Position numbers and translations under genes: made by a program | Part shown: piece after piece, positions 22,314-33,912 of the stretch | How the letters are laid out: each line of letters opens with the position of its first letter | Numbering within the stretch: position 1 is the first letter of the stretch | Assembly (NCBI GenBank): GCA_030278955.1 | Contig: JAOANR010000015.1 | Coordinates: 19,749,073 to 19,813,072, forward strand | Source of the DNA: Hygrophila difformis | Lineage: Eukaryota; Streptophyta; Magnoliopsida; Lamiales; Acanthaceae | Length of the DNA stretch: 64,000 nucleotides | Reading direction: 5' to 3' | Notes under the pieces: model-generated | Database searches by the model: none | What the model was told of the DNA's origin: nothing | The model's input: only the letters and a program-made list of their open reading frames with translations

Positions 22314-23825
22314 TCCCCCGCCGATGGGCGTAAATTATGGACAATATGAATAAAATTATTTAATTTAACAAATAAAATTATTCATTTTTATTATTCCGAT
22401 TACATTCCCCAACATTCTTAAACTATTTTAAGCATTACATGTGTATATCTATACATTGCATAGAAATCGACCAACATATGTCATTACCAATATTTATATA
22501 TTACAAATTTAGTATCTTAAAAAATACTTGTATACTACAAACTATAGTTGAAAGGACAAAAAAATTAAAAAAACAAAGATAAAAACCTTTCTGCTCACGA
22601 CTCTAATATCATACATGGACAAAGAAAGTACGTGAAATCGTGTTGTACTCGATAATTGATTATTGATATTGATTCACCCTAAAGCGTTGAGATATTAGAA
22701 ATTTCATAAAGATGAAGATATTTTCAAATTATATTAGAAAAATATAAGAAACTCTTGTAAATGAATCAATTGACAAATTAAAATGACTATAGTTTCATCA
22801 ATTTATTGTTGTATTGTATAATTTATCAAATTTAGTTAATTTATCTAATATAAATATTTTCTATTCATTAATGAATATAATATCAGTCTATAAAGTACTT
22901 ATTAATAATTTACAATATATTCTTTAACTACAATTTCAATTAATAGAGTATTGGTTAAGAATAATAACAAACATTGAAATTATATTTAAAGAATAAATAT
23001 AATATCAATTCATAAAATTTTTGTTACATATTATATTTGATAGTATTCTTTATCTATAATAATTAATGAAATTCAATTATGTAATGTGAATTTTGCTTGA
23101 ATTTGCTTATCGTATATTTTGAAAGTGCATTATGTTTTTCCCCCCGCCATTTTTATAGTGAAAAAGGATTGATTTTTGCCACTGTTTATTATTCAACTAT
23201 CAACCCATAAAAGTTTTTGTTACATCTTTTATTTGGTATTATTCTTTATCTATACTAATTAATGAAATTAAATTATCTAACGTGAATTTTGCTTAAATTT
23301 GGTTCTCCTAAAGTGTACTTTTTTAACAGTAATTCCTTTATTTTTATAGCGAAAATCAATTGATTTTTGCTACTGTTTATTATTCAACTTTGAGTAATGT
23401 TTTTACAACATCTATATATGCAAAAACATAGTCAAGTGGGATCTCGTTATATTCGTCTCATCATTTAGTTTTAAAATATCAAATTTTTAGAATTTTTTTA
23501 TGCACTGTCTTTTTTGAAAATGCACCGTCTTTTTTGCTACTGTTTCAACTTTGACTAATGCTTATACAACATCTATATAAGCAAAAGCATAGTCAAGTGA
23601 GATCTTGTTAGATTCGTCTCATCATGTAGTTTTAAAATATTAAAATTTTAAATTTTTTTCTTGTACACATTTTGAGTTATTGATGAGTTTTTAATGATTA
23701 GAAAGGTATATTGAATTGCGTGCAGAAAGTAAAAGTTAAGGAAATAGGTAGGTTATGTTCATAAGAGTAGGTTACTCTTCATAAGGGATATTGTTTTTAT
23801 ATATTATTATTATTATTATTATTGT
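22313..23825 (-). mobile_element. Helitron-like element, copy A (non-autonomous)
   Basis: The segment is colinear with 35110-36338. Both share the end CCCCGCC(G/C)ATGGGCG, the block TAAACTATTTTAAGCAT, and the opposite end with GGTTACT(C/G)TTCATAAG followed by GGATATTGTTTTTATATATT. Read on the minus strand, the 3' end carries the GC-rich hairpin typical of Helitrons, but the terminal CTAG has been lost into the (TTA)n tract. No RepHel frame is present. The inside includes MITE-like fragments (near 23395-23720). Confidence 0.65.
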
Positions 23826-24947
23826 GATGGTGATGGTGATGGAGTTGAGATCTTCAAAATAGTTTGTAATTCCAACTGCTGCTGACTATAGGCTGATAAT
23901 TCATGTCAATGTTACTGTTAGATTTAAGAGTGGGTGCTCTTGAAGTTATCAATACAATTAGTAGTTTAGATATGTCTAGTATCTCTATTGACTTGGTGCA
24001 GAAGGCGTCCGTCCTGTACCAGGGTGCAGGACATTTTCTTAATTTTCTCCTATTGCTATTAGGTTTCAATACCAACATCATGAAGTTTGTTTAGCATTTT
24101 GTGAGCATGCCACGTACATTATTTGAAGTTGCCTTTGGTGAACATTATTGTCGTCTAGAATATGTTCCAAGTAAAAGTTCTATGATGTGTTATATGTGGA
24201 TTCTGATCTAGATGATCTCTTGCCTTTTCCTGATATGCACCAAAAACATGAGCAGCGTTTCAATGTGGTGAGATGATCTGCATATAATAACTGCAAAGCA
24301 ATAAAATAAACTGGGTTTGTACCTCCTCCTCCCTTGTGAATATGTTTGGGAAAAAAGGCCATGGCCATGGAGTGATTGGTATAACCTGGTATATCTAGTA
24401 GTAGTAATTCTTTACAATAACCTGGGTTTGTACCTCCTCCTCCTGCTCAACCTTTTCAAAGGTATGTTGTAATGAAGAAGCTTTTTTTGCTTTTTTCAAT
24501 AATTTTATTTTCTCATATGCTCTAGTTATTTATTTATACACACAATTTATGTATGTGTTGAGAAAATTACAGTACGGATCTCACTAGATTTTTTTAATTA
24601 GAGTTTTGTTTTATATATATTATTATTATGGAGTATAATTTGTAAATATTAGTATAATCTAATTTAAAGAAAATTCCTTCAATCAACTATTAAAGAGAAT
24701 TCGAAATTAGTATGTATAATCATTGAAAGGAAAGGATAAGTTATTTTTATTCAATATTTAAAGCTTCAATATATGAGAAAGAAAAATCCCCAAATTTTCA
24801 CGCACCCCCTTTTAGGCACTAGCTGCTCGAGGCACCCAATGGAACATGAAACGAGATGCAAGCAGTGGTGGCACTTGGAAGGAGTTGAGTTGTGGTGGAA
24901 GAAAATGAATGAAGGATGATGATGGCTGCGGTGGTGAGGTGCAAATT
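23826..24947. other. No gene recognised
   Basis: This is AT-rich intergenic sequence. The only notable structure is a 20-bp direct repeat, GGGTTTGTACCTCCTCCTCC, at about 24313 and 24425. Short reading frames on either strand have no recognisable domain. Confidence 0.5.
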
Positions 24948-25061
24948 CTATCTATACATAAATAATAAGAAGATATAAATAGAAATACGCTGTATTAAGA
25001 TGTAAAAATCAAATGTATATAATTTTGCATGAATCTCTAAAATAACTATGTCGCACCATAT

Positions 25062-26007
25062 CGGTCTGCGTTCAGTAGGGGAGGAAGATATACAGTGGCT
25101 TGTTAGACGCTTTTCTGAGGAGGAGGTTCGAGAGGGAATATGGAGTTGTGATGGTAATAGGGCCCCTGGCCCCAATGGTTTTAATATTGGCTTTTTTAAG
25201 AAGTACTGGGGAGTAATCAAGGAGGATGTCATGGATGTTTTTAGAAGATTCGAGCAAGGTGGGCAACTGCCTAGAGGGGCAGGGAGTTCTTTCATAAGGT
25301 TAATTCCTAAGGTGGAGAATCCTACAGAATTTGGAGATTTTAGGCCAATCTCTTTGGTGGGAAGCGTATATAAAATAGTGACTGAAGTCTTGGGAAGAAG
25401 ATTGAAGGAAGTGGTTAACGGATTAGTGGGGTCATCGCAAATGGCTTTTGTTACGGGGAGGCAGATTCTGGATGGAGTTTTGGTGGCCTCGGAAGTGATA
25501 CATTCAACTAAGGTGGCCGGTCGTAAAGGCTTTGTTGTAAAATTGGACTTCGCGAAGGCATATGACAATGTGTCTTGGGGGGCGATTATTCGTGTGTTAA
25601 AGGTGATGAAATTCAATTATGTGTGGATTGAATGGATGCAAGAATGGGTCTCTTCAGCCTCGGCAGCGGTGTTAATTAATGGATATCCAATGGATTTTTT
25701 CAAAATGCAAAAGGGAATAAGACAAGGTGATAATTTCTCACCTTACCTCTTTGTATTGTTCGCGGAAATTTTTAACAGATTGATGGTGGAGGCGAGGGAG
25801 GCAGGGCTGTTTACGGGGCTGGTAGTAGAAGAAAATGGACCGGTAATCTCTCATCTTCAATATGCCGGCGACATGATTCTTTTTTGTGAAGGCAAAATTC
25901 ATCAAGTAGCGATTATTAAGAGGATCCTTATTTGTTTATCTTTATCTACGGGGCTCCGGATAAACTTTGGGAAAAGTAGCATTTTTTGGAATAAATTGTA
26001 TGGATGA
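25062..26007 (+). pseudogene. LINE-A reverse transcriptase fragment, catalytic motif altered
   Basis: The open frame gives the RT fingers and palm: APGPNGFNIGFFKKYW, LIPKVENPTEFGDFRPISL, LDFAKAYDNVSWG and QGDNFSPYLFVL. The catalytic motif, normally F/YADD, reads YAGD, so the first metal-binding Asp is Gly. Codons from 25048 that precede the LINE belong to the target sequence. The frame stops at 26007 and homology continues beyond in other frames. Confidence 0.9.
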
Positions 26008-26639
26008 AGCGGTCAGGGACGCAGCTGGTGTATTAGGTTGTGGTGTCAGATCTTGGCCGATGAAATATTTGGGCATACCAATTGGGGGAGGATTAATGGG
26101 GTGACATTGTGGCAGCCGGTTCGGGACAAGGTGGAAAAAAGATTGGAATAGTGGAAAGGGATGATGTTGTCGCAAGCGGGCAGATTATGTTTGCTTAGAT
26201 CGGTACTATATAGCTTCATGTTTACTTCCTCTCAATTTTCAAGGTTTCTAGGGTGGTGGCTGACCGGATGGAAAGTATCAAACGGAGTTTCTTCTGAAAT
26301 GAATGGAACGGAGCAAGGAAGCTACACGCAGTCAGGTGGGGAATGATCTGTTTGCACAAGGAAGGCGGTGGATTAAATGTTTGGGACATCCAAAAATTTA
26401 ACGATGCCTTTCTGTTAAAATGGAGATGGCGGTTTGGGGAAGAAGCAGCTCTATGGAAAGAGGTCATAGATGCAAAATATTATGGCAAGAGTGCTCCATT
26501 AATTCCCGGTCCAAAGCCAGGTAGGTCTGTATGGGGACAAATTTGTCGAAGGTCAGTCATGGACTGTTCACAGTTGGCTCATATTAGTGCTCATATTATG
26601 TTTGGATATATGGGGGATCGGATCGGATTAGATGGTCGA

Positions 26640-27665
26640 AGGTAAGTCATGGACTGTTCACAGTTGGCTCATGTTGGTCCCGCGATGTAGGGGGGCTGGT
26701 GCTGGTACACGGTGGCTTTGGCGATTGTTATGGAAGATCAAGTGTCCTATGAAAGTTAAGTTACTTACGTGGAAACTTGCACACGGTGCCATTCCAGTTC
26801 GTGATATTCTCGCCAGGAGAGGTGTGATTTAGCTATCAGATGCCAATTGCCCTTTTTGTGGGAGGGTATTTGAGTTGATCGACCAGTTATTCTGTCAATG
26901 TGATGTGGTGTGCTCAATTTGGTACAAAAGGGTGGCTTGTTTCGGATTAGAGTGGGCTATTCCAGGCAAAGTTGATTACTTGATGGATTGGTGGTTTGCA
27001 AGTTCCCATATATTTGGCAGGAGAAGGACGTGGCTTTTGCTGGGTTTGGCGATGGTTTGGACTATATGGAAGCATAGAAACGCGGTGGTTTTTAAGGGGC
27101 TGCAGTTCGATTTCAACGGTGTTGTGTGGTGGCAATTGGAGCCGAGAGGGTCCACTGTCGATCTAGCTGGAGTGGATGCGAGCAGCGAGCTTCCCAGATA
27201 GCCCGTTTCAGCGTTATTATAGAAATACTAAGGACCATTGCAGGGGGCTGTTGTGGGAAAGACCGAGTGTGGGATGGTGGAAAAATCAATACGGATGGGT
27301 CCTCGCTTGGCAACCTGGAGCAGGCAGGGGTGGTTGGTGTGATCAGAGATGAAGATGGTAAGGTTATATTTATTATGTCAGATTACATTGGGCGTACTGA
27401 TTCTACCGAAGCAGAAGTTACAGCCATTAGTCGGGTGTGCTCGGCGATCATTCGAGATCAAGGCTTTCCACTACCAAAACTCTTGTTCAAATGTGACTCA
27501 TCAAATGTTGTAAGATGGATGCACGGACCGGGTAACATTCCTTGGAGGTTTAATAAACTCTGGGACCTTTGTGGTTTTGTTGAGGTTTGGTGGTCAGGTA
27601 AGAGTTACACATATTTTGAGGGAAATGAATTACATGACCGATCATTGGGCTCGGCTTGGAGCTAA
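26640..27665 (+). pseudogene. LINE-A zinc-binding and RNase H region, broken
   Basis: Fragments in at least two frames read WRLLWKIKCPMKVKLLTWKL, CPFCGRVFELIDQLFCQCD (zf-RVT) and INTDGSSLGNLEQAGVVGVI plus AEVTAISRVC and CDSSNVVRWM (RNase H with its Asp, Glu and Asp). A TAG at 26830 and frameshifts near 27100 prevent translation. Confidence 0.85.
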
Positions 27666-27869
27666 CAGCGAAGGGAAAGTTGAAGAGTGGTTTTTAACTG
27701 TCAATCGGCTACAATTATTTTCTGTATTAGTGAAAAACTATTTCATGTAGCTTTGGTCGAACAGTGGCGGTAGCAGGCTTGCTGCTGGAAAGTGTTGTGG
27801 GTGTAAATTGAATTCCTTTCCCTTGGTAATGAAAAGTTTTGTTCTAAAAAAAACTATGTCGCACCATAT

Positions 27870-28038
27870 ATTCAGTTTTAATTATTTACTTCAGATTGTT
27901 CTTTGTGAGTAAAGATAAAACTATAGAGTGCATTTATTTCAAACAATCTTACATTCTTAATGTGTATCCTTGATAGAAAATTTAATATTTACACGTTTTG
28001 TATTGCGTGACATTCTTACCTCAGTAAGAGTATTAGTG
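27870..28038. repeat. Dispersed repeat segment shared with 52899-52975
   Basis: TTTAATTATTTACTTC...GTGCATTTATTTCAAA(C/G)AATCTTACATTCTTAA is also present immediately right of LINE-B. The left flank of LINE-A (24948-25043) likewise matches 40148-40240, so both loci are copies of one older repeat. Confidence 0.7.
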
Positions 28039-28046
28039 TTTTGGGT

Positions 28047-29039
28047 TAGAGGTGTCGAAACGGGCCCGCGGGGCGAAACGGGCCGGCCCGCGCGGGCCCC
28101 CGTATTTTTGCGGGCTTGAGCGGGGCGGGCCTAAATGGGGCGGGCTCAAAATGCCTAGGCCCGACCCGCCCCACACGCGGGCTACGGGTTTTGCGGGCCG
28201 GCCCGCGGGCTTTTAAGAAAAATATTATTAAATTTATTTTTTAATGTAAAAAACATAAAATTGTGAATATTTTTTTATTGTATAAACTAAAAACAAGATA
28301 TAAAGATTTATAAATGAAATTAAAATTATAAATAGTTAAAGTGTGTATTTTTTGGCATAAATATTTACTTTAATAGTATGTTTGTTGAATAATTCTTTAA
28401 AACTGAATTTATTCTAATTTGTAATATTAAATAGGTGTATTATATTTTAAAAATATAGTATTGGACAAGACAAAAAAATTTATAATTAATGACTAGGTTG
28501 ATAAAAATATTGTGTCTGACGGTCGAAGTCTTTAGGAGGTTAATCTGTTTTAGCAGTGATTTTATATTTTAAAAGTAAGATAATTAACAATCAAACTATA
28601 ACAATTTACAAGTATTCATAATTTTTAATAAATAAAATAAAAAGGAATTTATACTTAAAAAACTAATATAAATAATATAAAGAAGCGAAGAAATATTAGA
28701 AGATATCGACTATTTGTATAACGATTTGAAATTTAATGTGTAACTAAAATTTTGATTTATGTTTGATGACTTAATGAGTTAGTGTTAGATATTGAATAAT
28801 TTACCAAATAAATTAATCAATATTCAAAATCTAGTTAAATGTAAAAAAAAAAAAAACAGGGCAAAGCCCGCGAGCCGGCCCGCCCCGCCGCGGGCCCAAC
28901 CCGCAAAAGCCCGCCCCGCCGCGGGCTAAGCCCGTTTAGGCCCGCATCTAAACGGGCCTTAAATTCTTAAGCCCGCCCCGCATATTTTGCCTTGCGGGGC
29001 AGGCCGGCCCAACGGGCTCGGCCCACATTGACACCTCTA
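28047..29039. mobile_element. Non-autonomous hAT-type element with GC-rich subterminal repeats (993 bp)
   Basis: The terminal inverted repeats TAGAGGTGTCGAAACGGGCC and (reverse complement) TAGAGGTGTCAATGTGGGCC are flanked by the 8-bp direct repeat TTTTGGGT (28039-28046 and 29040-29047). About 170 bp at each end is packed with GGCCCGC/GCGGGCC words, in contrast with a 600-bp AT-rich core. Such motifs are candidate transposase-binding sites. No transposase gene is present. Confidence 0.92.
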
Positions 29040-29100
29040 TTTTGGGTATAAAAAAACAAAGTTATTGCCACCCATACTATTTATTATTATCATCAAACTT

Positions 29101-29280
29101 TTTTGGTGAAATCGGGTATCCGTAGGCCACATTGAACTCAAGACTAATCCCTCGAGGATCTGCAAGGGCAATTAAAGGCGCCTCTTCCAAAGCAGTTTTT
29201 TGCATACACAAGGTTCGAACCCGAGACCATGCTTAAGTGACTAGAGCCCCCATCCACTCAAGTCACCTATTGTTGGTATG
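29101..29280 (-). mobile_element. tRNA-derived SINE, copy 2
   Basis: This is the reverse complement of the SINE at 16243-16429. It contains a clean B box (GGTTCGAACCT) and is bounded by the 15-bp duplication ATTATCAYCAAACTT (29086-29100 and 29281-29295; one mismatch). It is inserted in the same dispersed repeat that also occurs near 53340. Confidence 0.88.
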
Positions 29281-29375
29281 ATTATCACCAAACTTCATAC
29301 ATCGTTTAAACAAAAATACTACATTTTATTGTATAATATTCTAAACTACAATATTATTTATATAAAATAATAATA

Positions 29376-29640
29376 CTACCTCCGTCTCGGTGTTTTTGTT
29401 ACGGATGGTTTTTTTTGCACTATTCGGTGGTTTTTGGTGTTTCTCCATAAAATGAAGACCAATTGCGATATACTCCCTCCATTTTTTTAATAACTACATT
29501 GTCTAATTTGCTACTATTCGCACATTTGTTTTGACTTAAAGTTTAAACATAGATATACAAATTAAAATGAGCCAAGTAGGATCTTGTTAGATTCGTATCG
29601 TCTTGTGGTTCATAAATATTGAAATTGTAGTTCAATATGG
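29376..29640. mobile_element. Truncated, overlapping Stowaway-like MITE fragments
   Basis: Two MITE starts occur in tandem, TACCTCCGTCTCGGTG at about 29380 and ACTCCCTCCATTTTTTT at about 29472. The second is followed by part of the family interior (ATCTTGTTAGATTCG). Neither has a clear right end. Confidence 0.6.
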
Positions 29641-29714
29641 GTTCACATTTAATCTGCTACTTTAACTCTACTATTCGAAACTTATTTGTTGATAACAATT
29701 GTACAATTCCGTTA

Positions 29715-31165
29715 GGGTGCGATTGATGCTTTTGACTTGATGTGCTGCGGTCAATCGCAGCCATTCAATCACTTTATAAATTGATGGTTGAGATTAACTT
29801 AAAGGTTAAAATAGTAAATTTGCTACATTTAGTTTGTGAACAGACAATTGGTGATTCTTCCATTCTTCTTCCGTTCTTCTTATTCTTCCGTTCTTCTTCT
29901 CTTCTTCTTTGCATTTCAAGGATTGATCTCATATTACCCTTCAATTTGCTTAATTATGGTGCTATACATAGATATACATCGCTGAAATATTTTTAAATAA
30001 AGTCATTGAATTGTTCATGAAAACGTACCCGAAATATCCTAGTTGAGTCGCTGAATTATTCTTCATAGCATCGCTGAATTATTCTTCATAGCATCGCTGA
30101 ATTCTTCTTGATGGCCTCGCTGAATTCTTCTTTGTAGCGTCGCTGAATTCTTTCTGTGTAATGTGGCTGAATGCTGAGTGTCGCTTAAATATTTTTTATA
30201 GCATCACTAAATTATTTTTTTGTAGCATGATTGAAATTATCTATTAATATATTTGTTACCATTCGTTGATGATTATTTGAAAATATTAGATTAGATATGA
30301 TATTATTTACCAAATATTAGATATGATAACATACTAAATATAGGTTTACCAAATATTAGATATGATATTATTTACCAAATATTAGATAGGATAACATAAT
30401 TGTTTTTGGTAGCATCGCTGAATCATTCTTGGTAGCGTCGCTGAATTCTGCTTGGTACCATCGCTGAATTCCTCTACTCGCTGAAATATATTTGATAGCA
30501 TCCCTTCATTATTTTTGATAGCATCACAGAATTGTTTTTGGTAGCATCGCTGAATTATTCTAGGTTGCGTCGCTGAATTATTCTTGGTACATCGCTGAAT
30601 TATGCTAGATACGGTCGCTGAAATATATTTGATAGCATCCCTTCATTATTTTTGGTAGCATCACATAATTGTTTTTGGTAGCATCGCTGAATCATTCTAG
30701 GTTGCGTCGCTGAATTATTCTTGGTACCATCGCTGAATTATTCTTGGTACCATCGCTGAATTATGCTAGATATGGTCGCTGAATTCCTCTACGTGTGGTC
30801 CCTGAAATATATTTTATAGCATCACTTAATTGTTTTTGGTAAGATCGCTGAAATGATCTATTAATAAATTTGATACGTATCTTTGATCATAAAAAGATAT
30901 TATTTGAAATATTAGATATGGATTACCAAATATTTGATATGATTTACCAAATAATAAATATGATAACATACTAAATATAGAGTTACCAAATATTAGATAT
31001 GATAACATGTCTAAAATACTTGTCGTATCGCTGAAATGCATTGTTTTTAAAATGAACTATTATTATGTTATGACAATTATACCCTTTTTCATTTACAACC
31101 CTTGGATTTTAAATGGACGCTTCAGATCGCTGCCTTGATGTGCTGTGGAATGCTTTGATCGCACC
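29715..31165. mobile_element. Tourist/PIF-Harbinger-like element carrying a minisatellite (1451 bp)
   Basis: The ends GGGTGCGATTGATGCTTT and (reverse complement) GGTGCGATCAAAGCATTCC form a terminal inverted repeat. The flanks are TTA (29712-29714) and ATA (31166-31168), compatible with a diverged 3-bp duplication as for Tourist elements. The interior lacks any transposase frame and is dominated by a degenerate tandem repeat (30040-30860). Confidence 0.7.
30040..30860. repeat. Degenerate ~24-bp minisatellite (CGCTGAATTATTCTTGGTAGCAT)
   Basis: Some 25-30 variable units share the core TCGCTGAATT followed by a T-rich spacer and GGTAGCA or GGTACCA. Around the middle it is interrupted by repeated AT-rich blocks of the type CCAAATATTAGATATGATA (30300-30400), which recur at 30910-31000. 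No flanking cas-like or coding sequence exists, and the units are too divergent for a CRISPR array. Confidence 0.85.
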
Positions 31166-31841
31166 ATAACTGGACCCAACAATTGTATGTGTATAAAAGG
31201 TTTTTGGTTGCTATTAACGGAATACTTCAATTTTTCATCAGTATTTGATTTCCAATATTAAAGGATGTCTAAGAAAGGCAAAGTGTTCTAAATTCTATTA
31301 TTTAATTTGTTGATGTTTATTAATATAATGGGTTATTGTATGTTTTTATATCTAGAAACTAATTTGTTATATCTACCGGTTATATAGCCTAAGCTTTTTT
31401 GGATTCTTCACAAAATGCCCTCTATGTGAATCATCAAATTCTCAAGTTGAGGTTGAATTGGAAGTCAACAATGTTGGGAAAGTTCAAGAAGAAAGCAATC
31501 AATATATTTCAAGTTATGAACTTTTCAAAAAAATGTCGGTGTGTGGAAAAATGTTGTAATTAAAATGATTATTGTTTTATAATTTTTATAGAAATTCGCA
31601 CACCCTGATTCTATATCCTAGAATCGTCACTGCCTACGAGGAGAAAAAATATATATCTAAAACCTAGCTTGATGAGTATGATATCTAAAACCGTAGGCGT
31701 ACCCAAAATGATTTATATATAACGACGGATCAAACTCCATGAAATATACATAGGACTCATTGGAATATATGACTATTATTTTATTGTGATTAATACTTAA
31801 TATGGATGCTAGTGTATTAATTAGTTTGACGATGATGATGA
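31166..31841. other. 3' flank of the glycosyltransferase gene, no gene seen
   Basis: This is AT-rich sequence without recognisable domains or repeats. It should contain the poly(A) site of the minus-strand glycosyltransferase. Confidence 0.5.
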
Positions 31842-33584
31842 TCATGTGTCTTGTCTAGTAATATGAAGAAGAAAGGATTCCATCTCGTTGAAAGTGGTTC
31901 CTCCTTCCTTGAGAGACTCCCTCACTGCTCTTCCCAACTCTTGAGCCCTTTTTCTCATCTCCTTTCCCTCTTGACTACCCATCAACTTTGTCACAGCCTT
32001 CCCCACAGAATTCGAATCCACGACTTCCTCCACCTGCCTACACGACCACTCTTTCAATTCCAATCCGATCCTCAGCACCTTAGTGACCAATACGGCGTTG
32101 TTTGGCTGATCCGAGTGCATTGGCCATGCTACTATTGGCACGCCCATACTTATGCTCTCCATGCACGAATTCCACCCACAATGGCTCATGAACCCTCCAG
32201 TTGATCCGTGCCCTAAAATTTCCAATTGAGGCGCCCACTCTCTAACGATCATCCCCCGATCCTTTATCCGTTCTTCGTACCTATTAGATGATGATGATGA
32301 TCCATGAGAATGAGAGAATAATACTTTATTAATACTAATATGGGGAGTAGATTAGGTGCAGATGACCACACATGCAACCACTGCGATGATGTGAGACTTG
32401 TGTGATGTATGAAATTGTGTGTTTTGTGCGAGATAGATGTTTTGTGTGATGAAATAATATATGATGGGAGAGATGCTTTGTGGTGATGCAAAAAATACTT
32501 TTTTGTGATGTCTGCACATTCATGTAGACTATTAAAGAGATTGTACAATAACTGGATTGCTAATACTAATATACTAATACCTTTCGGGCAATTGAGCTTG
32601 CCGGACATCGGGAGCAAAGATGTCGCCTTTGTCGGCATCACGCACCACCCATATAAACTTGTGCTGGCTTCTCTCCAAACCAAGTGCCAATTGTCTAATT
32701 TGCTCATCACTCATGGAAGTGGTTGTCCCAAACGACACGAATATTACTGAATTTGGTTCTTGCCTGTCAAGCCAATCCAAGCACTTGTGTCGTCGTCTAT
32801 CAGGGATGGAGATTTGGACGGGGTTGAATGGGCCGACTGCCCATACCCTGCCGGCCGTCCCTTTCCCTGCTGCTGTCCTCCTTTTCGCATACAAGTCCAG
32901 AAACAACCCTTCTATTGCCCTATTAGAGTTGTAAATATCCCCACAGAATATCTGCTTTGCACTCCTTTGCAATCTGATAAACTCTAGAAACTCCGGCGAG
33001 AAACATCCCTCCGATCCCGGAGTTTCCCTCAGGGCCTCCGCTCCCGGCGGCAATTCTGGCATTCCCCGACCTTCCAATTTGAATGAACAGCTAGCGAAAG
33101 CGGATATGCTCCGGAAGCAGTACGCCTCCGCATTTGCCACCGAATGGATGTCCTGGACGACGTGTGCCATCAGGGAATCGAACACGACCACGACCCGCCG
33201 GAACTCCGCCGATAGGCGGCTCACGAAGGTGAAAACAGGCTCCCGGAGGTTCATCGCCGCTGAAACCGCTGGAACGAGTTGGCTGGGGAATCTGGTGGAC
33301 GAATTGGGATCGGGAGGAGGGCTTTGGAACGGAATTGTTTCGAATTCATGGAAATTGATGTTGGCCATGGCTGCGGGATCGCAGCCGTGGAGGCGAAGGC
33401 GGGCCTGGCGGACGTGGGTGGTGGTGCCGATGTAGTATACGGGCAAATTGGCGGCGGAGATGAGGCGGGAGAGGTGGAGGAGCTGGTTGAGATGGCCCTG
33501 GGCCGGGAGGGGCACCATTACGACGGCGGTTTGTGAAAGTGTGGAACGGTGGGCGTTGGTATGGTTGTCCATGGAAGGCGCCAT
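31842..33584 (-). CDS. Family-1 UDP-glycosyltransferase, zeatin O-glucosyltransferase-like (two exons, 480 aa)
   Basis: The enzyme should transfer glucose from UDP-glucose to a small hydroxylated acceptor in the cytosol. Similarity to zeatin O-glucosyl/xylosyltransferases (UGT93-type) makes a cytokinin or related compound a candidate substrate, but the sequence alone cannot fix it. Exon 1 is 33584-32581, the 300-bp intron (GT...AG) is 32580-32281, and exon 2 is 32280-31842, joined in frame as ...LPER-YEERIKDRG. The N-terminal catalytic His is in PAQGHLNQLLHLSRL (H31). The 44-residue PSPG box runs from W350 (WAPQ) through HCGWNS (368-373) to Q393 (HSDQ). Its last residue is Gln, as in glucosyltransferases. 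The first ATG is used, and a second at codon 5 is also possible. The frame is complete and undamaged. Confidence 0.93.
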
Positions 33585-33649
33585 CTGGTAATTGGTATCT
33601 GACTATTTTACTCTTGACTCGATCCGTCATGCCTTCCTGCTTTCTCCAC

Positions 33650-33657
33650 CTTATATA
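33650..33657 (-). promoter_or_regulatory. TATA box of the glycosyltransferase gene
   Basis: On the minus strand GTATATAAGG (core TATATAAG) lies about 66 bp upstream of the ATG at 33584. This would leave a short 5' leader of roughly 35 nt. It is the best TATA match near this start. Confidence 0.6.
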
Positions 33658-33912
33658 CACTTTTGCTCATTTATTATTATTATATTTTATTATGAGTATT
33701 ATAAAATTCATTTATTCAAGTAGCTAGTATTTGAATAATCAATTTTAATCCTATGGCTAAATCTACGTGCAGAATATTTAGAAGAAAACAATCGCAACTT
33801 CGCAAGTTAGAGGGACATTTCACATGGACATTGATTATTAGGATTAGGCTCCTGTTTGATTGCAATCGGTCTTACCATTACAATTATTCTGTTGGACTTT
33901 TTTACACAAATA

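Larger units (their letters stand above)
25062..27851 (+). mobile_element. 5'-truncated L1-like LINE (copy A) with an 18-bp target-site duplication
   Basis: The insertion is bounded by AACTATGTCGCACCATAT at 25044-25061 and 27852-27869 (identical) and ends in a short A-tail (CTAAAAAAA). It holds the reverse transcriptase (25062-26005), zinc-binding RT-associated region (about 26690-26940) and RNase H (about 27280-27660) of a plant non-LTR retrotransposon. The endonuclease and ORF1 are missing through 5' truncation. Four or more stops and frame changes make it inactive. Confidence 0.93.

Noticed and set aside
30040..30860. Tandem array considered as a CRISPR array
   Set aside because: Units are degenerate without unique equal-length spacers, the genome is a plant's, and the array lies inside a Tourist-like element.
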